Source of the DNA: Pseudomonas japonica | Lineage (GTDB): Bacteria; Pseudomonadota; Gammaproteobacteria; Pseudomonadales; Pseudomonadaceae | Length of the DNA stretch: 64,000 bases | Reading direction: 5' to 3' | Assembly (NCBI RefSeq): GCF_013522925.1 | Contig: NZ_JAAMQU010000005.1 | Coordinates: forward strand, 248,001 to 312,000 | Shown here: piece by piece, positions 1-12,575 of the stretch | How positions within the stretch are numbered: the stretch's first letter is position 1 | Layout: each line of letters begins with the position of its first letter | Notes under the pieces: model-generated | Told to the model about the DNA's origin: nothing | Database searches by the model: none | What the model saw: the letters and a program-made list of their open reading frames with translations, nothing else | Made by a program: the position numbers and the translations under genes

Positions 1-396
1 CAGGGCGGCGTACTTCTGCGCCAGCTCGTCGGCGTTCTTTTTCTCACCCTTGTTGAAGCGCACGTTCTCGAACAGCACTACGTTACCTGGCTCGACCGTG
101 ACCCCGTCGAGGTAGTCGGACACCAGCGCCACGTCGCGGCCCAATGCCTTGGTCAGGTACTCGGCCACAGGCTTGAGGCTGTTGTCGGCAGAGAACTCGC
201 CTTCCACCGGACGGCCCAGATGCGAGCACACCATCACGGCGGCGCCTTTTTCCAGCGCCAGCTTGATGGTGGGCAGCGAAGCGACGATACGCGCGTCACT
301 GGCTACCACGCCGTCCTTGATCGGAACGTTCAGGTCTTCGCGAATCAGCACGCGCTTGCCTTGAAGGTCCAGGTCGCTCATTTTCAACACGGTCAT
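1..396 (-). CDS. pgk: phosphoglycerate kinase, N-terminal part (runs off the window)
   Basis: Glycolytic and gluconeogenic enzyme that interconverts 1,3-bisphosphoglycerate and 3-phosphoglycerate with ADP/ATP in the cytoplasm. Only the first 132 codons are present; the rest lies left of base 1. The visible part has the PGK N-terminal signature ([13 protein letters not shown] near residues 13-25) and the substrate-site block CSHLGRP near residues 58-64. The start at 396 gives [11 protein letters not shown]; an in-frame ATG at 381 is an alternative, but the longer form matches the usual enterobacterial start. A ribosome site (TAAGGA) lies inside the end of epd, only 3 bases upstream, so the gene is read with tktA and epd. 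Identification is firm. Confidence 0.95.
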   Translation of the reverse strand, partial: MTVLKMSDLDLQGKRVLIREDLNVPIKDGVVASDARIVASLPTIKLALEKGAAVMVCSHLGRPVEGEFSADNSLKPVAEYLTKALGRDVALVSDYLDGVTVEPGNVVLFENVRFNKGEKKNADELAQKYAAL

Positions 397-399
397 GTG

Positions 400-1464
400 T
401 CAGTCCTTAGGCGTGTTCATTTTTGTGGTGGCGATGCCGAGGAAATGCCCCGCGACATCAAGCATTCGGTTGGCGAAGCCCCATTCGTTATCAAACCAGG
501 CCAGCAGGTTCACCAGCCGCGGGCCAGACACACGCGTCTGGCTCGCGTCGACAATGGCCGAATGCGGGTCATGGTTGAAATCACAGCTGGCGTGCGGCAA
601 CTCGGTGTAGGCCAGCAGGCCTTTCAATGGCCCGCCAGACGCTGCTTCACGCAGCACCCGGTTGACCTCCTGCGCGTCAGTGTCGCGGGCAGTCTGAAGG
701 GTGATGTCCAGGCAAGACACATTGACGGTAGGCACGCGCACTGCTTTGGCCTGAATTCGGCCCGCAAGTTCCGGAAGCAGGCGCTCTATTCCTCTCGCCA
801 GGCCCGTAGAGACTGGAATCACCGACTGGAACGCCGAACGGGTACGGCGAAGGTCTTCATGGTGGTAGGCATCGATCACTGGCTGGTCATTCATGGCCGA
901 GTGAATCGTGGTGATGGAGGCGTATTCGATCCCGAAGGCAGCGTCGAGCAGACGCAGCAACGGAACCGCGCAGTTGGTGGTACAGGAGGCATTGGACAGC
1001 AGCCGCTCGGCGCCACTGAGATGATGCTGGTTGATCCCATAGACCACCGTGGCATCAACGTCCGCCTCGCTGGCCATTGGCTGGGAAAACAGTATCCGGG
1101 GGGCACCTGCGGCCAGGAAGCGCTCGCCATCGGTGCGGGAATGCCACGCGCCGGAGCACTCCATGACCAGGTCCAGCCCCAGGCCTGCCCAGTCCACGCC
1201 TTCAGGCGTTGCGCTGCGCAGCACCTTCAGGCGATCGCCGTTGATGCAAAGGTCTGAGCCGTCGATTCGCACATCGCCCGGAAAGCGGCCATGGGTGGAA
1301 TCGAAGCGGGTGAGGTATTCAAGGCTCGGCAGGTCTGCCAGGTCATTCAACGCGACCACTTCGATGCCTGCGTGGTCACGGCGCTCGTACAATGCCCGCA
1401 ACACGCAACGGCCTATACGGCCGTAACCGTTGAGGGCAACCCGATAAGGGCGGGATAGGGACAT
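400..1464 (-). CDS. epd: D-erythrose-4-phosphate dehydrogenase
   Basis: NAD-dependent oxidation of erythrose 4-phosphate to 4-phosphoerythronate, the entry step to pyridoxal phosphate in gammaproteobacteria. The 354-residue protein has the GAPDH-type fold: NAD motif GYGRIGR at 13-19 and catalytic Cys161 in ASCTTNC. The block IHSAMNDQ after His188 is the Epd form; glycolytic GAPDH usually has HATTATQ there, so Epd is preferred over a second GAPDH. It sits between tktA and pgk on the same strand, the standard order, and is 3 bases from pgk. Some Pseudomonas annotations call this gene gapB. Confidence 0.92.
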   Translation of the reverse strand: MSLSRPYRVALNGYGRIGRCVLRALYERRDHAGIEVVALNDLADLPSLEYLTRFDSTHGRFPGDVRIDGSDLCINGDRLKVLRSATPEGVDWAGLGLDLVMECSGAWHSRTDGERFLAAGAPRILFSQPMASEADVDATVVYGINQHHLSGAERLLSNASCTTNCAVPLLRLLDAAFGIEYASITTIHSAMNDQPVIDAYHHEDLRRTRSAFQSVIPVSTGLARGIERLLPELAGRIQAKAVRVPTVNVSCLDITLQTARDTDAQEVNRVLREAASGGPLKGLLAYTELPHASCDFNHDPHSAIVDASQTRVSGPRLVNLLAWFDNEWGFANRMLDVAGHFLGIATTKMNTPKD

Positions 1465-1551
1465 GGCGCGGTCTACACCTTGGTGAGCAGCTTGGTGAGC
1501 GGCGCCGCCGCGGAACCGCCCGTACCAGGCAGGCCGCGGCGACGGAGCGGG

Positions 1552-3549
1552 TCAGTCTTCGAGCAGCTCGTTGGCGATACCGACGATATTGTCCACGGTA
1601 AAGCCGAACTCTTCGAACAGTGCCGGTGCCGGAGCAGACTCACCGAAAGTGGTCATGCCGACGATGCGGCCTTCAAGGCCTACATACTTGTACCAGAAGT
1701 CTGCGTGGGCCGCTTCGATAGCGATCCGTGCGGTCACTTCCAGCGGCAGTACCGCCTGCTTGTAGCTCGCGTCCTGCGCGTCGAACACGCTGGTGCTCGG
1801 CATGGAAACGACACGCACCTTGCGGCCGGCCCCGGTCAGGGCATCGGCGGCCTGCACGGCAAGGCCAACCTCGGAACCGGTTGCAATCAGGATCAGATCC
1901 GGCTCGCCTGCGCAGTCCTTCAGTACATAGCCGCCCTTGGCCACATTGGCCAGTTGCTCGGCGTCACGCGGCTGGTGGGTGAGGTTCTGGCGAGAGAAGA
2001 TCAGCGCCGAAGGCCCGTCGTTGCGCTCCAGTGCGTATTTCCAGGCGATGGCCGACTCGACAGCATCCGCCGGGCGCCAGGTGTCCAGGTTAGGCGTACC
2101 GCGCAAGCTTGCCAGTTGCTCGATCGGCTGGTGGGTGGGGCCGTCTTCGCCGAGGCCGATGGAGTCGTGGGTGAACACATACAGCACACGCTTCTTCATC
2201 AGGGCGGACATGCGCACGGCATTGCGCGCGTATTCCATGAAGATGAGGAAGGTCGCGCCGTAAGGTACGAAGCCGCCATGCAGGGCGATGCCGTTCATGA
2301 TGGCGCTCATGCCGAACTCGCGCACACCGTAGTACAGGTAGTTACCAGCGGCGTCTTCGGCACTGATGCCCTTGCAACCCTTCCACAGGGTGAGGTTGGA
2401 GCCGGCCAGGTCGGCGGAGCCGCCCAGTAGCTCGGGCAACAGCGGGCCAAAGGCATTCAGGGTGTTCTGGCTCGCCTTGCGGCTGGCGACGGTTTCACCC
2501 TTGGCGGCCACTTCGGCAATGTAGGCGTTGGCTTGCTCGGCAAAGTCGGCCGGCAACTCACCGCTCATGCGGCGGACGAGCTCGTTGGCGAGGTCCGGAT
2601 GCGCGGCGGAATAGGCGGCGAAACGCTGATCCCACTCGGCTTCGGCGGCAGTGCCCTTCTCGCGGCAGTTCCATTCCTTGTAGATATCCTCGGGAATTTC
2701 GAACGGCCCGTGGTTCCACTTCAGGTTGGCCCGGGTGAGGGCGATTTCGTCGTTGCCCAGCGGTGCGCCGTGGCACTCTTCCTTGCCTTGCTTGTTGGGC
2801 GAACCGAAGCCGATCGTTGTCTTGCAGCAGATCAGCGTGGGCTGGGCGCTTTTGCGCGCGGTTTCGATGGCAGTGGTGATTTCGTCCGAATCGTGGCCGT
2901 CCACGTTACGGATCACCTGCCAGCCGTAGGCTTCGAACCGCTTGGGCGTGTCATCGTTGAACCAGCCTTCCACTTCGCCGTCGATGGAAATGCCGTTGTC
3001 GTCATAGAAGGCGATGAGCTTGCCCAAGCCCAGCGTACCGGCCAACGAGCACACTTCGTGGGAAATGCCTTCCATCATGCAGCCATCACCCAGGAACACA
3101 TAAGTGTTGTGGTTGATGATGTCATGACCGGGGCGATTGAACTGCGCGGCGAGTGCTTTTTCCGCGATGGCGAAGCCTACCGCGTTGGCAAGGCCCTGGC
3201 CCAGCGGGCCGGTGGTGGTTTCCACGCCCGGGGTATAGCCGTATTCGGGGTGGCCCGGGGTGCGGCTATGCAGCTGGCGGAAGTTTTTCAGGTCATCGAT
3301 GGACAGGTCGTAGCCGGTAAGGTGCAGCAACGAATAGACCAGCATGGAGCCGTGCCCGTTGGACATGACGAAACGGTCACGGTCCAGGAATGCAGGGTTG
3401 GCCGGGTTGTGCTTGAGGAAATCCCGCCACAGCACTTCGGCAATGTCGGCCATTCCCATGGGGGCACCGGGGTGGCCGCTGTTGGCTTTCTGCACGGCAT
3501 CCATGCTAAGGGCACGAATGGCGTTGGCACGCTCACGACGGCTGGGCAT
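1552..3549 (-). CDS. tktA: transketolase
   Basis: Thiamine-diphosphate enzyme of the pentose phosphate pathway that moves two-carbon units between ketose and aldose phosphates. It supplies erythrose 4-phosphate, the substrate of the next gene, epd. The protein is 665 residues, normal for the family, with the ThDP/Mg motif GDGCMMEG at about 154-161 followed by FYDDN, and N-terminal [10 protein letters not shown]. The start [11 protein letters not shown] at 3549 is chosen over a longer reading to 3591 because a clear GGAGAT ribosome site precedes it and family members begin there. First gene of the tktA-epd-pgk operon, divergent from the SahR-like gene. Confidence 0.96.
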   Translation of the reverse strand: MPSRRERANAIRALSMDAVQKANSGHPGAPMGMADIAEVLWRDFLKHNPANPAFLDRDRFVMSNGHGSMLVYSLLHLTGYDLSIDDLKNFRQLHSRTPGHPEYGYTPGVETTTGPLGQGLANAVGFAIAEKALAAQFNRPGHDIINHNTYVFLGDGCMMEGISHEVCSLAGTLGLGKLIAFYDDNGISIDGEVEGWFNDDTPKRFEAYGWQVIRNVDGHDSDEITTAIETARKSAQPTLICCKTTIGFGSPNKQGKEECHGAPLGNDEIALTRANLKWNHGPFEIPEDIYKEWNCREKGTAAEAEWDQRFAAYSAAHPDLANELVRRMSGELPADFAEQANAYIAEVAAKGETVASRKASQNTLNAFGPLLPELLGGSADLAGSNLTLWKGCKGISAEDAAGNYLYYGVREFGMSAIMNGIALHGGFVPYGATFLIFMEYARNAVRMSALMKKRVLYVFTHDSIGLGEDGPTHQPIEQLASLRGTPNLDTWRPADAVESAIAWKYALERNDGPSALIFSRQNLTHQPRDAEQLANVAKGGYVLKDCAGEPDLILIATGSEVGLAVQAADALTGAGRKVRVVSMPSTSVFDAQDASYKQAVLPLEVTARIAIEAAHADFWYKYVGLEGRIVGMTTFGESAPAPALFEEFGFTVDNIVGIANELLED

Positions 3550-3651
3550 CGCTGATCTCCACTGACAATGATGAAACTGCAAAAGCGGCATTTTCGCTGA
3601 TGGCCGGGTGTGCTCGCAATCGAAGATAGCCGGTGCGGCGCATTTTTCGCC

Positions 3652-3679
3652 CTTAAACGGTTCACTCGCCCAATATCAA
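3652..3679 (-). promoter_or_regulatory. candidate tktA promoter overlapping the palindrome
   Basis: On the minus strand TTGATA (3674-3679) lies 16 bases before TTTAAG (3652-3657). The -35 falls inside the right arm of the 22-bp palindrome, so a protein bound there could also affect tktA. The -10 matches only four of six consensus bases, so this is a weak call by eye. Confidence 0.35.
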
Positions 3680-3693
3680 AACTTTTTGATATT
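3672..3693. promoter_or_regulatory. perfect 22-bp palindrome, probable operator of the ArsR-type regulator
   Basis: Arm AATATCAAAA (3672-3681), spacer CT, arm TTTTGATATT (3684-3693): ten paired bases without mismatch, AT-rich in a GC-rich region. It lies between divergent tktA and the SahR-like gene, 43 bases before the regulator start and 4 bases upstream of its candidate -35. ArsR-family dimers bind such symmetric sites, and SahR regulators are known to control methionine-cycle genes. Assignment to this protein is inference. Confidence 0.75.
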
Positions 3694-3697
3694 AGCC

Positions 3698-3726
3698 TTG
3701 CGAGTGACCCGGGGCCGCACTAGACT
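3698..3726 (+). promoter_or_regulatory. candidate sigma-70 promoter of the SahR-like gene and metK
   Basis: TTGCGA (3698-3703), a 17-base spacer, then TAGACT (3721-3726). A transcript would start near 3733, only about three bases before the ATG at 3736, where no Shine-Dalgarno sequence is visible. This implies a nearly leaderless message. Confidence 0.55.
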
Positions 3727-3735
3727 CCCGGCCCT

Positions 3736-4731
3736 ATGAGCTTGCGCGTACCTTCCATCCGCCACGAACCCGCCGACGACCTCGCCAGCCTGTGCAAGGC
3801 CGGTGGCGATCCGCTGCGCCTGAATGTGCTTCGCGCGCTAGCCTGCGATTCGTTCGGGGTACTGGAACTGGCGCAGATCTTTGATATCGGGCAGTCCGGC
3901 ATGAGCCACCACTTGAAGGTGCTCGCCCAGGCTGGCCTTGTTGCTACGCGGCGCGAAGGCAACGCTATCTTCTATCGCCGCGCGTTGCCGGCTGACCACC
4001 GTATTGGTGGTCGCCTGCACGGCGCACTGCTGGAAGAGGCCGACACGTTGGAGCTACCCGTCGACGCCCAGCGCAGAATGGCAGAGGTAGAACGCCAGCG
4101 CGCCAATGCCAGTCAGGTGTTCTTTTCCCGGGTGGCGGATCGGTTCCGCGCTCAACAGGATCTGATTGCCGGCCTGCCCCAATATCGGGAAAGCCTGCTG
4201 GCGTTGCTTGATACCCTCCCGCCCGGCGGCAACGCAACCGCGCTGGAAGTAGGCCCGGGGGACGGTGGTTTTTTACCGGACCTGGCCCGCCGCTTCGGCC
4301 AGGTCACTGCTGTGGACAACAGCCCCGAGATGCTCGAACTGGCTCGCCAGTTGTGCCGCCGCGAAGGCATAGACAACGTGGAATTGCGGCTGGACGACGC
4401 GCTGGGTGAAACCACGCTGAGCGCCGATTGCGTGGTCGTGAACATGGTTTTGCACCATTTCAGCGACCCCGCCCATGCCATGAAACAGCTGGCTGCCCGG
4501 GTAAAACCCGGTGGCAGCCTGCTGGTTACAGAGTTGTGTAGCCATGACCAGGATTGGGCCAGGACGGCCTGCGGAGATCTCTGGCTGGGTTTTGAACAGG
4601 AAGAACTGGCCCGCTGGGCCACCGCTGCGGGGCTTCGCCCCGGGGATGGGCTCTACGTGGGCCTTCGTAACGGTTTCCAGATACAGGTTCGCCACTTCCG
4701 GCGGCCGGCTGGCGACACTCACCATCGGTAA
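3736..4731 (+). CDS. ArsR-family regulator fused to a SAM-binding methyltransferase domain (SahR-like)
   Basis: The 331-residue protein has an N-terminal winged helix of ArsR type (about 15-85, recognition helix in [12 protein letters not shown]) and a C-terminal class I methyltransferase fold (motif [10 protein letters not shown] at 170-178, acidic residue after TAVD near 194). I see no metal-binding Cys pair typical of metal-sensing ArsR proteins. This architecture and the placement 20 bases before metK match SahR, an S-adenosylhomocysteine-responsive repressor of methionine-cycle genes. Here the methyltransferase fold probably serves as a ligand sensor rather than an enzyme. The effector is inferred from family and neighbours. 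A perfect palindrome lies upstream. Confidence 0.8.
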   Translation: MSLRVPSIRHEPADDLASLCKAGGDPLRLNVLRALACDSFGVLELAQIFDIGQSGMSHHLKVLAQAGLVATRREGNAIFYRRALPADHRIGGRLHGALLEEADTLELPVDAQRRMAEVERQRANASQVFFSRVADRFRAQQDLIAGLPQYRESLLALLDTLPPGGNATALEVGPGDGGFLPDLARRFGQVTAVDNSPEMLELARQLCRREGIDNVELRLDDALGETTLSADCVVVNMVLHHFSDPAHAMKQLAARVKPGGSLLVTELCSHDQDWARTACGDLWLGFEQEELARWATAAGLRPGDGLYVGLRNGFQIQVRHFRRPAGDTHHR

Positions 4732-4751
4732 TTTTTCAGGAAGCCGTCGAG

Positions 4752-5942
4752 ATGAGCGAATACTCCATTTTCACCTCCGAGTCTGTGTCCGAAGGGCACC
4801 CGGACAAGATCGCCGACCAGATTTCCGATGCGGTGCTGGACGCCATCATCGCTGAAGACAAGCACGCCCGTGTTGCCTGCGAAACACTGGTCAAGACCGG
4901 CGTTGCAATCATCGCTGGCGAAGTCACCACCTCGGCCTGGGTCGACCTCGAAGAGATCGTGCGCAAGGTCATCATCGACATCGGCTACAACAGCTCGGAA
5001 GTCGGCTTTGACGGCGCGACCTGCGCGGTCATGAACATCATCGGCAAGCAATCCGTGGACATCGCCCAGGGTGTGGACCGCAGCAAGCCGGAAGACCAGG
5101 GCGCGGGCGACCAGGGCCTGATGTTCGGCTACGCCAGCAATGAAACCGACGTGCTGATGCCGGCGCCGATCCGCTTCTCGCACGCCCTGGTAGAGCGCCA
5201 GGCCGAAGCGCGCAAATCCGGGCTGCTGCCGTGGCTGCGCCCGGACGCCAAGTCTCAGGTCACCTGCCGCTATGAAAACGGCAAGGTAGTGGGTATCGAC
5301 GCCGTGGTGCTGTCGACCCAGCACAACCCGGAAGTGAAATACGCCGACCTGCGTGAAGCCGTGATGGAACTGGTGGTCAAGCACTGCCTGCCTGCCGAGC
5401 TGCTGCACAAGGACACCCAGTACCACATCAACCCCACCGGCAACTTCATCATCGGTGGCCCGGTGGGCGACTGCGGCCTGACCGGTCGCAAGATCATCGT
5501 TGACACCTACGGCGGCATGGCACGTCACGGTGGCGGTGCATTCTCCGGCAAAGACCCATCCAAGGTCGACCGTTCCGCCGCCTATGCCGGCCGCTACGTA
5601 GCCAAGAACATCGTTGCGGCAGGCCTGGCCGACCGCTGCGAGATCCAGGTGTCCTACGCCATCGGCGTGGCGCAGCCTACGTCCATCTCGTTGAACACCT
5701 TCGGCACCGGCAAACTGTCGGACGACAAGATCATCCAGCTGGTACGCGAGCACTTCGACCTGCGCCCGTACGCCATCACCCGCATGCTGGACCTGCTGCA
5801 CCCGATGTACCAGGCCACCGCGGCTTACGGTCACTTCGGGCGCAACCCCTACGAAATGACCGTCGGCAACGACACCTTCACGGCGTTCACCTGGGAGCGT
5901 ACCGACCGCGCCGACGCGCTGCGGGCTGCCGCCAACCTCTGA
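4752..5942 (+). CDS. metK: S-adenosylmethionine synthetase
   Basis: Makes S-adenosylmethionine from methionine and ATP in the cytoplasm. The 396-residue protein is standard length, with the ATP-site GHPDKI near 15-20, [12 protein letters not shown] near 117-128 and the phosphate loop GGGAFSGKD near 258-266. The gene follows the SahR-like regulator by 20 bases with no terminator between them, so co-transcription is likely. A strong hairpin terminator follows at 5959. With ahcY, metF, metX and metW it makes up much of the methionine cycle in this window. Confidence 0.98.
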   Translation: MSEYSIFTSESVSEGHPDKIADQISDAVLDAIIAEDKHARVACETLVKTGVAIIAGEVTTSAWVDLEEIVRKVIIDIGYNSSEVGFDGATCAVMNIIGKQSVDIAQGVDRSKPEDQGAGDQGLMFGYASNETDVLMPAPIRFSHALVERQAEARKSGLLPWLRPDAKSQVTCRYENGKVVGIDAVVLSTQHNPEVKYADLREAVMELVVKHCLPAELLHKDTQYHINPTGNFIIGGPVGDCGLTGRKIIVDTYGGMARHGGGAFSGKDPSKVDRSAAYAGRYVAKNIVAAGLADRCEIQVSYAIGVAQPTSISLNTFGTGKLSDDKIIQLVREHFDLRPYAITRMLDLLHPMYQATAAYGHFGRNPYEMTVGNDTFTAFTWERTDRADALRAAANL

Positions 5943-5958
5943 TCCGGGCAACATGCTG

Positions 5959-5988
5959 AAAAAGCCTCTCCCTCGCGAGAGGCTTTTT
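5959..5988 (+). terminator. intrinsic terminator after metK
   Basis: AAAAAGCCTCTC (5959-5970) pairs with GAGAGGCTTTTT (5977-5988) around a six-base loop and ends in a T run: a classic rho-independent terminator. Confidence 0.92.
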
Positions 5989-6018
5989 CGTTCTAGGCTT
6001 GGCATTCCCTTCCGATGA

Positions 6019-8177
<2,159 letters not shown>

Positions 8178-8184
8178 ACCCGTG

Positions 8185-8205
8185 AGCGGCCTGTATCAGG
8201 CCGCT
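8185..8205. terminator. hairpin between convergent DUF1090 and MAPEG genes
   Basis: AGCGGCCTG, loop TAT, CAGGCCGCT: nine perfect pairs. It overlaps the last codons of the MAPEG gene, which ends at 8196. It lacks a T run, so terminator function is inferred from the convergent context. Confidence 0.5.
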
Positions 8206-8582
8206 ACGCAAAACAGGGCAATGATCAGCCCGAGCCCCACGAACCAGGCGATCGAGCGCAGCGGTGCCCGGTCGGCCAGATAGCACAGGATATAAGCCAC
8301 CCGGCTTGCCACGAAGAACATGGCGAGCAGGTCGATGGTGCCTTGGGTAGTACCCCCTGCGAGGTGCGCGATGATGACTGCCGCGGCGAACGCCGGGGTG
8401 ATTTCGAAGCCGTTCAATTGCGCGGCATGCGCACGCTTTGATAGCCCCTGTTGCTTGTCCAGCCAGGCGCGAGGGTCACGATTGGCATTAGGGCCAAAGC
8501 GATCCCCCGCCAGTTTGGCGGTTACCGTGCAGGCATACGGCAGCAGGATCGCGACCAGTACACACCAATAAGCAGTCGTCAT
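8196..8582 (-). CDS. MAPEG family membrane protein
   Basis: A 128-residue integral membrane protein with about four hydrophobic segments (N-terminal VLVAILLPYACTV, then FAAAVIIAHLAGG, LAMFFVASRVAYILCYLA and a C-terminal helix). It has the family loop between helices 1 and 2 (NPRAW-like NRDPRAWLDKQQG). MAPEG proteins include glutathione-dependent enzymes of detoxification and eicosanoid metabolism; bacterial members of this type have no assigned substrate. It is 14 bases downstream of the EamA transporter gene and probably in one operon with it. The stop lies inside a convergent hairpin. Confidence 0.85.
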   Translation of the reverse strand: MTTAYWCVLVAILLPYACTVTAKLAGDRFGPNANRDPRAWLDKQQGLSKRAHAAQLNGFEITPAFAAAVIIAHLAGGTTQGTIDLLAMFFVASRVAYILCYLADRAPLRSIAWFVGLGLIIALFCVAA

Positions 8583-8596
8583 TGTTCTCTCGCTTG

Positions 8597-9433
8597 TCAG
8601 TTTATTTTCATGATCATGATGCCGGCCACCACCAACACGCAGGCCAGCAAGCGTGGCAACCCAAGGGGCTCCTTGAGGTAACGCATGCCGAAAAGTACCA
8701 CCAGTATCACGCTGGTTTCACGCAGGGCGGCGGCTTCCGCCACCGAGCCCGCAGCCATGGCCCATAGCACCAGCGCATAGCTTGCAAGCACGCACACACC
8801 CACGGTGGTGCCAAGCCGCCATTGGGTACGCCAGAACTGCCTGAAGCGTTCCCGGCGATTGGCCAGGGCAAGGGCCGGAAACGGCCATGCACTGATGAAG
8901 GTAAGCCAGGCCAGGTAGTCCAGCGGCCTTCCCCAGCGCTGCAGGGCCTGGCCGTCGATCCAGGTGTAGCTGCCAATGCAAATGCCGATGAGCACTACAA
9001 TGGGTAACACCGACCACGGCAGGCGATCGCCACCCCCGCCCTGCCATAGCAGGCAGGCCATCCCGCAGGGTATCAACAGGATGCCCAGTACCTGATTCGT
9101 GTGGAGCGGCTCATTGCCCACTATCAATGTGAGGCCCAGCACTACCAGCGGAGACAAGCCTCGCATCAGTGGGTAAACCAACCCCAGGTCGGCGGTTCGA
9201 TAGGCCTGAATCAACAAGTAGCGATACAGCAACTCAAACAGGGCGCTGGCAATCATCCAGGGCCATATGGCTGCGGGCGGCACGGACACCAGGCACACCA
9301 GTGGCACCGCGAGCAGGAACGCAATGGCGTCCATGCTTGCAACCACCAGCAGCCGTTCGGCGCTGAACTTGACCAACGTGTTCCAGGCTGCGTGCAACAC
9401 AGCCGCGAGCAGAACAAGGGTAGTGGCGAACAC
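8597..9433 (-). CDS. EamA/DMT-superfamily transporter
   Basis: The 278-residue protein has about ten hydrophobic helices arranged as two repeated halves, the EamA layout, with a short helix-breaking block near PLMRGLSPLVVLGLTL in the first half and LRETSVILVVLFGMRYLKEPLG in the second. Members export or import amino acids, nucleosides and other metabolites; no substrate can be read from sequence. It lies between the thioesterase gene (21 bases upstream) and MAPEG (14 bases downstream), all on the minus strand. Confidence 0.88.
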   Translation of the reverse strand: MFATTLVLLAAVLHAAWNTLVKFSAERLLVVASMDAIAFLLAVPLVCLVSVPPAAIWPWMIASALFELLYRYLLIQAYRTADLGLVYPLMRGLSPLVVLGLTLIVGNEPLHTNQVLGILLIPCGMACLLWQGGGGDRLPWSVLPIVVLIGICIGSYTWIDGQALQRWGRPLDYLAWLTFISAWPFPALALANRRERFRQFWRTQWRLGTTVGVCVLASYALVLWAMAAGSVAEAAALRETSVILVVLFGMRYLKEPLGLPRLLACVLVVAGIMIMKIN

Positions 9434-9454
9434 CCGAAATCCTTTTCGTTTGAA

Positions 9455-9859
9455 TTAGCCGTTCAGCCCCTCTTCGCCGAACTGGTCCTTGATATAACGG
9501 ATTTCGGTACGCCCATGCGGCGCCGGCAAGCCGTCTTCCCCCAGGTTCACAAACACCAGCTTGTCCACGGTGAGGATGCTTTTGCGGGTGATCTTGTTGC
9601 GCACCTCACAGGTGAGCGTGATCGACGTTCGGCCAAACTCGGTAGCCGTGATACCCAGCTCGATGATGTCCCCCTGCCGGGAAGCACTGACGAAATTGAT
9701 CTCGGAGATGTACTTGGTCACCACCCGCTGGTTACCCAGCTGCACGATGGCGTAAATCGCCGCTTCTTCGTCGATCCAGCGCAGCAGGCTGCCACCGAAC
9801 AACGTGCCGTTCGGGTTGAGATCCTCTGGTTTAACCCACTTGCGGGTATGGAAATTCAT
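9455..9859 (-). CDS. acyl-CoA thioesterase, hotdog fold (YciA-like)
   Basis: Hydrolyses acyl-CoA to free acid and CoA. The 134-residue protein has the hotdog signature LNPNGTLFGGSLLRWIDEEAA near 15-35, with the Asn and Asp/Glu of the hexameric YciA class, and then the long helix-strand pattern. The start is placed at the ATG at 9859, preceded by GAGGGGG at proper spacing. A GTG two codons earlier touches the ribosome site and is less likely. First gene of a probable three-gene unit with the EamA and MAPEG genes; divergent from ahcY. Confidence 0.88.
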   Translation of the reverse strand: MNFHTRKWVKPEDLNPNGTLFGGSLLRWIDEEAAIYAIVQLGNQRVVTKYISEINFVSASRQGDIIELGITATEFGRTSITLTCEVRNKITRKSILTVDKLVFVNLGEDGLPAPHGRTEIRYIKDQFGEEGLNG

Positions 9860-9915
9860 GCGCACCCCCTCAATGTCTGTAGGCCAACCCTATCATGCCT
9901 GACCGCCCGGCGGAT

Positions 9916-9945
9916 TCGACACCCTGCCCGGCCACCCTATATACT
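9916..9945 (+). promoter_or_regulatory. candidate promoter of ahcY
   Basis: TCGACA (9916-9921), an 18-base spacer, TATACT (9940-9945). Transcription would begin near 9952, about 40 bases ahead of the riboswitch, which would therefore be in the leader. Confidence 0.6.
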
Positions 9946-9991
9946 GCGCAACGTTTCACCGCCCGCGCTACGTGGGCGTTCCCGCCACCCA

Positions 9992-11533
<1,542 letters not shown>

Positions 11534-11540
11534 TAGCTGC

Positions 11541-11619
11541 AAGAGGTAAGCGGCAAGCGGCAAGCTCAAACCGGGCTTGCCGCATGTAGCTTGCTGCTTG
11601 CGGCTCTTCTTCGAAGAGC
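11541..11619. repeat. palindromic repeat region between ahcY and metF
   Basis: Direct copies of GCGGCAA (11550-11562) are followed by a hairpin GCGGCAAGC (11557-11565)/GCTTGCCGC (11575-11583), then GCTCTTC-TTC-GAAGAGC (11603-11619) with seven perfect pairs. The AAGCGGCAAGC motif resembles short palindromic repeats scattered in Pseudomonas intergenic DNA. The second hairpin ends nine bases before metF and contains its only purine-rich candidate ribosome site, so it could hide it. Confidence 0.6.
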
Positions 11620-11628
11620 TGCCCTGAA

Positions 11629-12477
11629 ATGTCTTTTGCCGATAAAAGCTTCAGCTTCGAGTTTTTCCCGACGAAAACCGACGCCGGCCACGAAAAACTC
11701 ATGAACGTGGCGCGCCAGCTGGCCGCCTACAAGCCCGAGTTCTTCTCCTGCACCTATGGCGCGGGTGGGTCTACGCGCGACCGTACATTCGACACCGTGA
11801 TGCAGCTGGAGCGTGAAGTACAGGTTCCAGCCGCCCCGCATCTTTCCTGCGTAGGTGACAGCAAGGCTGAACTGAGAGACCTGCTTGTGCAGTACCGCGA
11901 CGCCGGCATCAAGCGCATTGTCGCGCTGCGTGGCGACCTGCCTTCGGGTATGGGGATGGCCTCCAGTGAGCTGCGCCACGCCAACGACCTGGTGGAATTC
12001 ATTCGCGCCGAGACGGGCGATCATTTCCACATCGAAGTCGCCGCCTACCCGGAAATGCACCCGCAGGCGCGCAACTTCGAGGACGACCTGGCGAACTTCG
12101 CACGCAAAGCGCGGGCGGGGGCCGATAGCGCGATTACCCAATACTTCTTCAACGCTGATAGTTACTTCTATTTCGTTGACCGGGTACGCAAACTGGGCGT
12201 GGACTTGCCTATCGTGCCGGGCATCATGCCTATCACCAACTACAGCAAGCTGGCCCGGTTTTCCGAAGCCTGCGGCGCGGAGATCCCTCGCTGGGTTCGC
12301 AAGCAGCTGGAAGCCTATGGCGATGATGCCAACAGCATCCAGGCGTTCGGCGAAGAGGTGATCACTCGCATGTGTGAACAGTTGCTTGAAGGCGGCGCTC
12401 CAGGCTTGCACTTCTATACGTTGAACCAGGCCCAGGCCAGCCTGGCCATCTGGCACAACCTCGGCTTGCCCCGCTAA
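11629..12477 (+). CDS. metF: 5,10-methylenetetrahydrofolate reductase
   Basis: Flavoenzyme that reduces methylene-THF to methyl-THF, the methyl donor for methionine synthesis. The 282-residue TIM-barrel protein starts with SFEFFPTKT, containing the catalytic Glu of the family, and has the FAD-site blocks CTYGAGGSTRDRT near 43-55, ALRGDLP near 102-108 and QYFFNADSYF near 169-178. The start at 11629 has only a weak ribosome site inside an upstream hairpin. It is in the same direction as ahcY with a 95-base repeat-rich spacer; joint expression is likely. Confidence 0.96.
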   Translation: MSFADKSFSFEFFPTKTDAGHEKLMNVARQLAAYKPEFFSCTYGAGGSTRDRTFDTVMQLEREVQVPAAPHLSCVGDSKAELRDLLVQYRDAGIKRIVALRGDLPSGMGMASSELRHANDLVEFIRAETGDHFHIEVAAYPEMHPQARNFEDDLANFARKARAGADSAITQYFFNADSYFYFVDRVRKLGVDLPIVPGIMPITNYSKLARFSEACGAEIPRWVRKQLEAYGDDANSIQAFGEEVITRMCEQLLEGGAPGLHFYTLNQAQASLAIWHNLGLPR

Positions 12478-12485
12478 GCCATGCG

Positions 12486-12511
12486 GGCCCGGCGTTCTTC
12501 AGCGCCGGGCC
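12486..12511 (+). terminator. hairpin after metF
   Basis: GGCCCGGCG (12486-12494) pairs with CGCCGGGCC (12503-12511) across eight bases; a weak TTCATCGT tail follows. Probably ends the ahcY-metF transcript. Confidence 0.7.
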
Positions 12512-12575
12512 TTCATCGTGCCATTAGGGGAAAGCCTGACTAGTCAGCTTCGCCCCCTGCGCTTACTCTGCGCCC

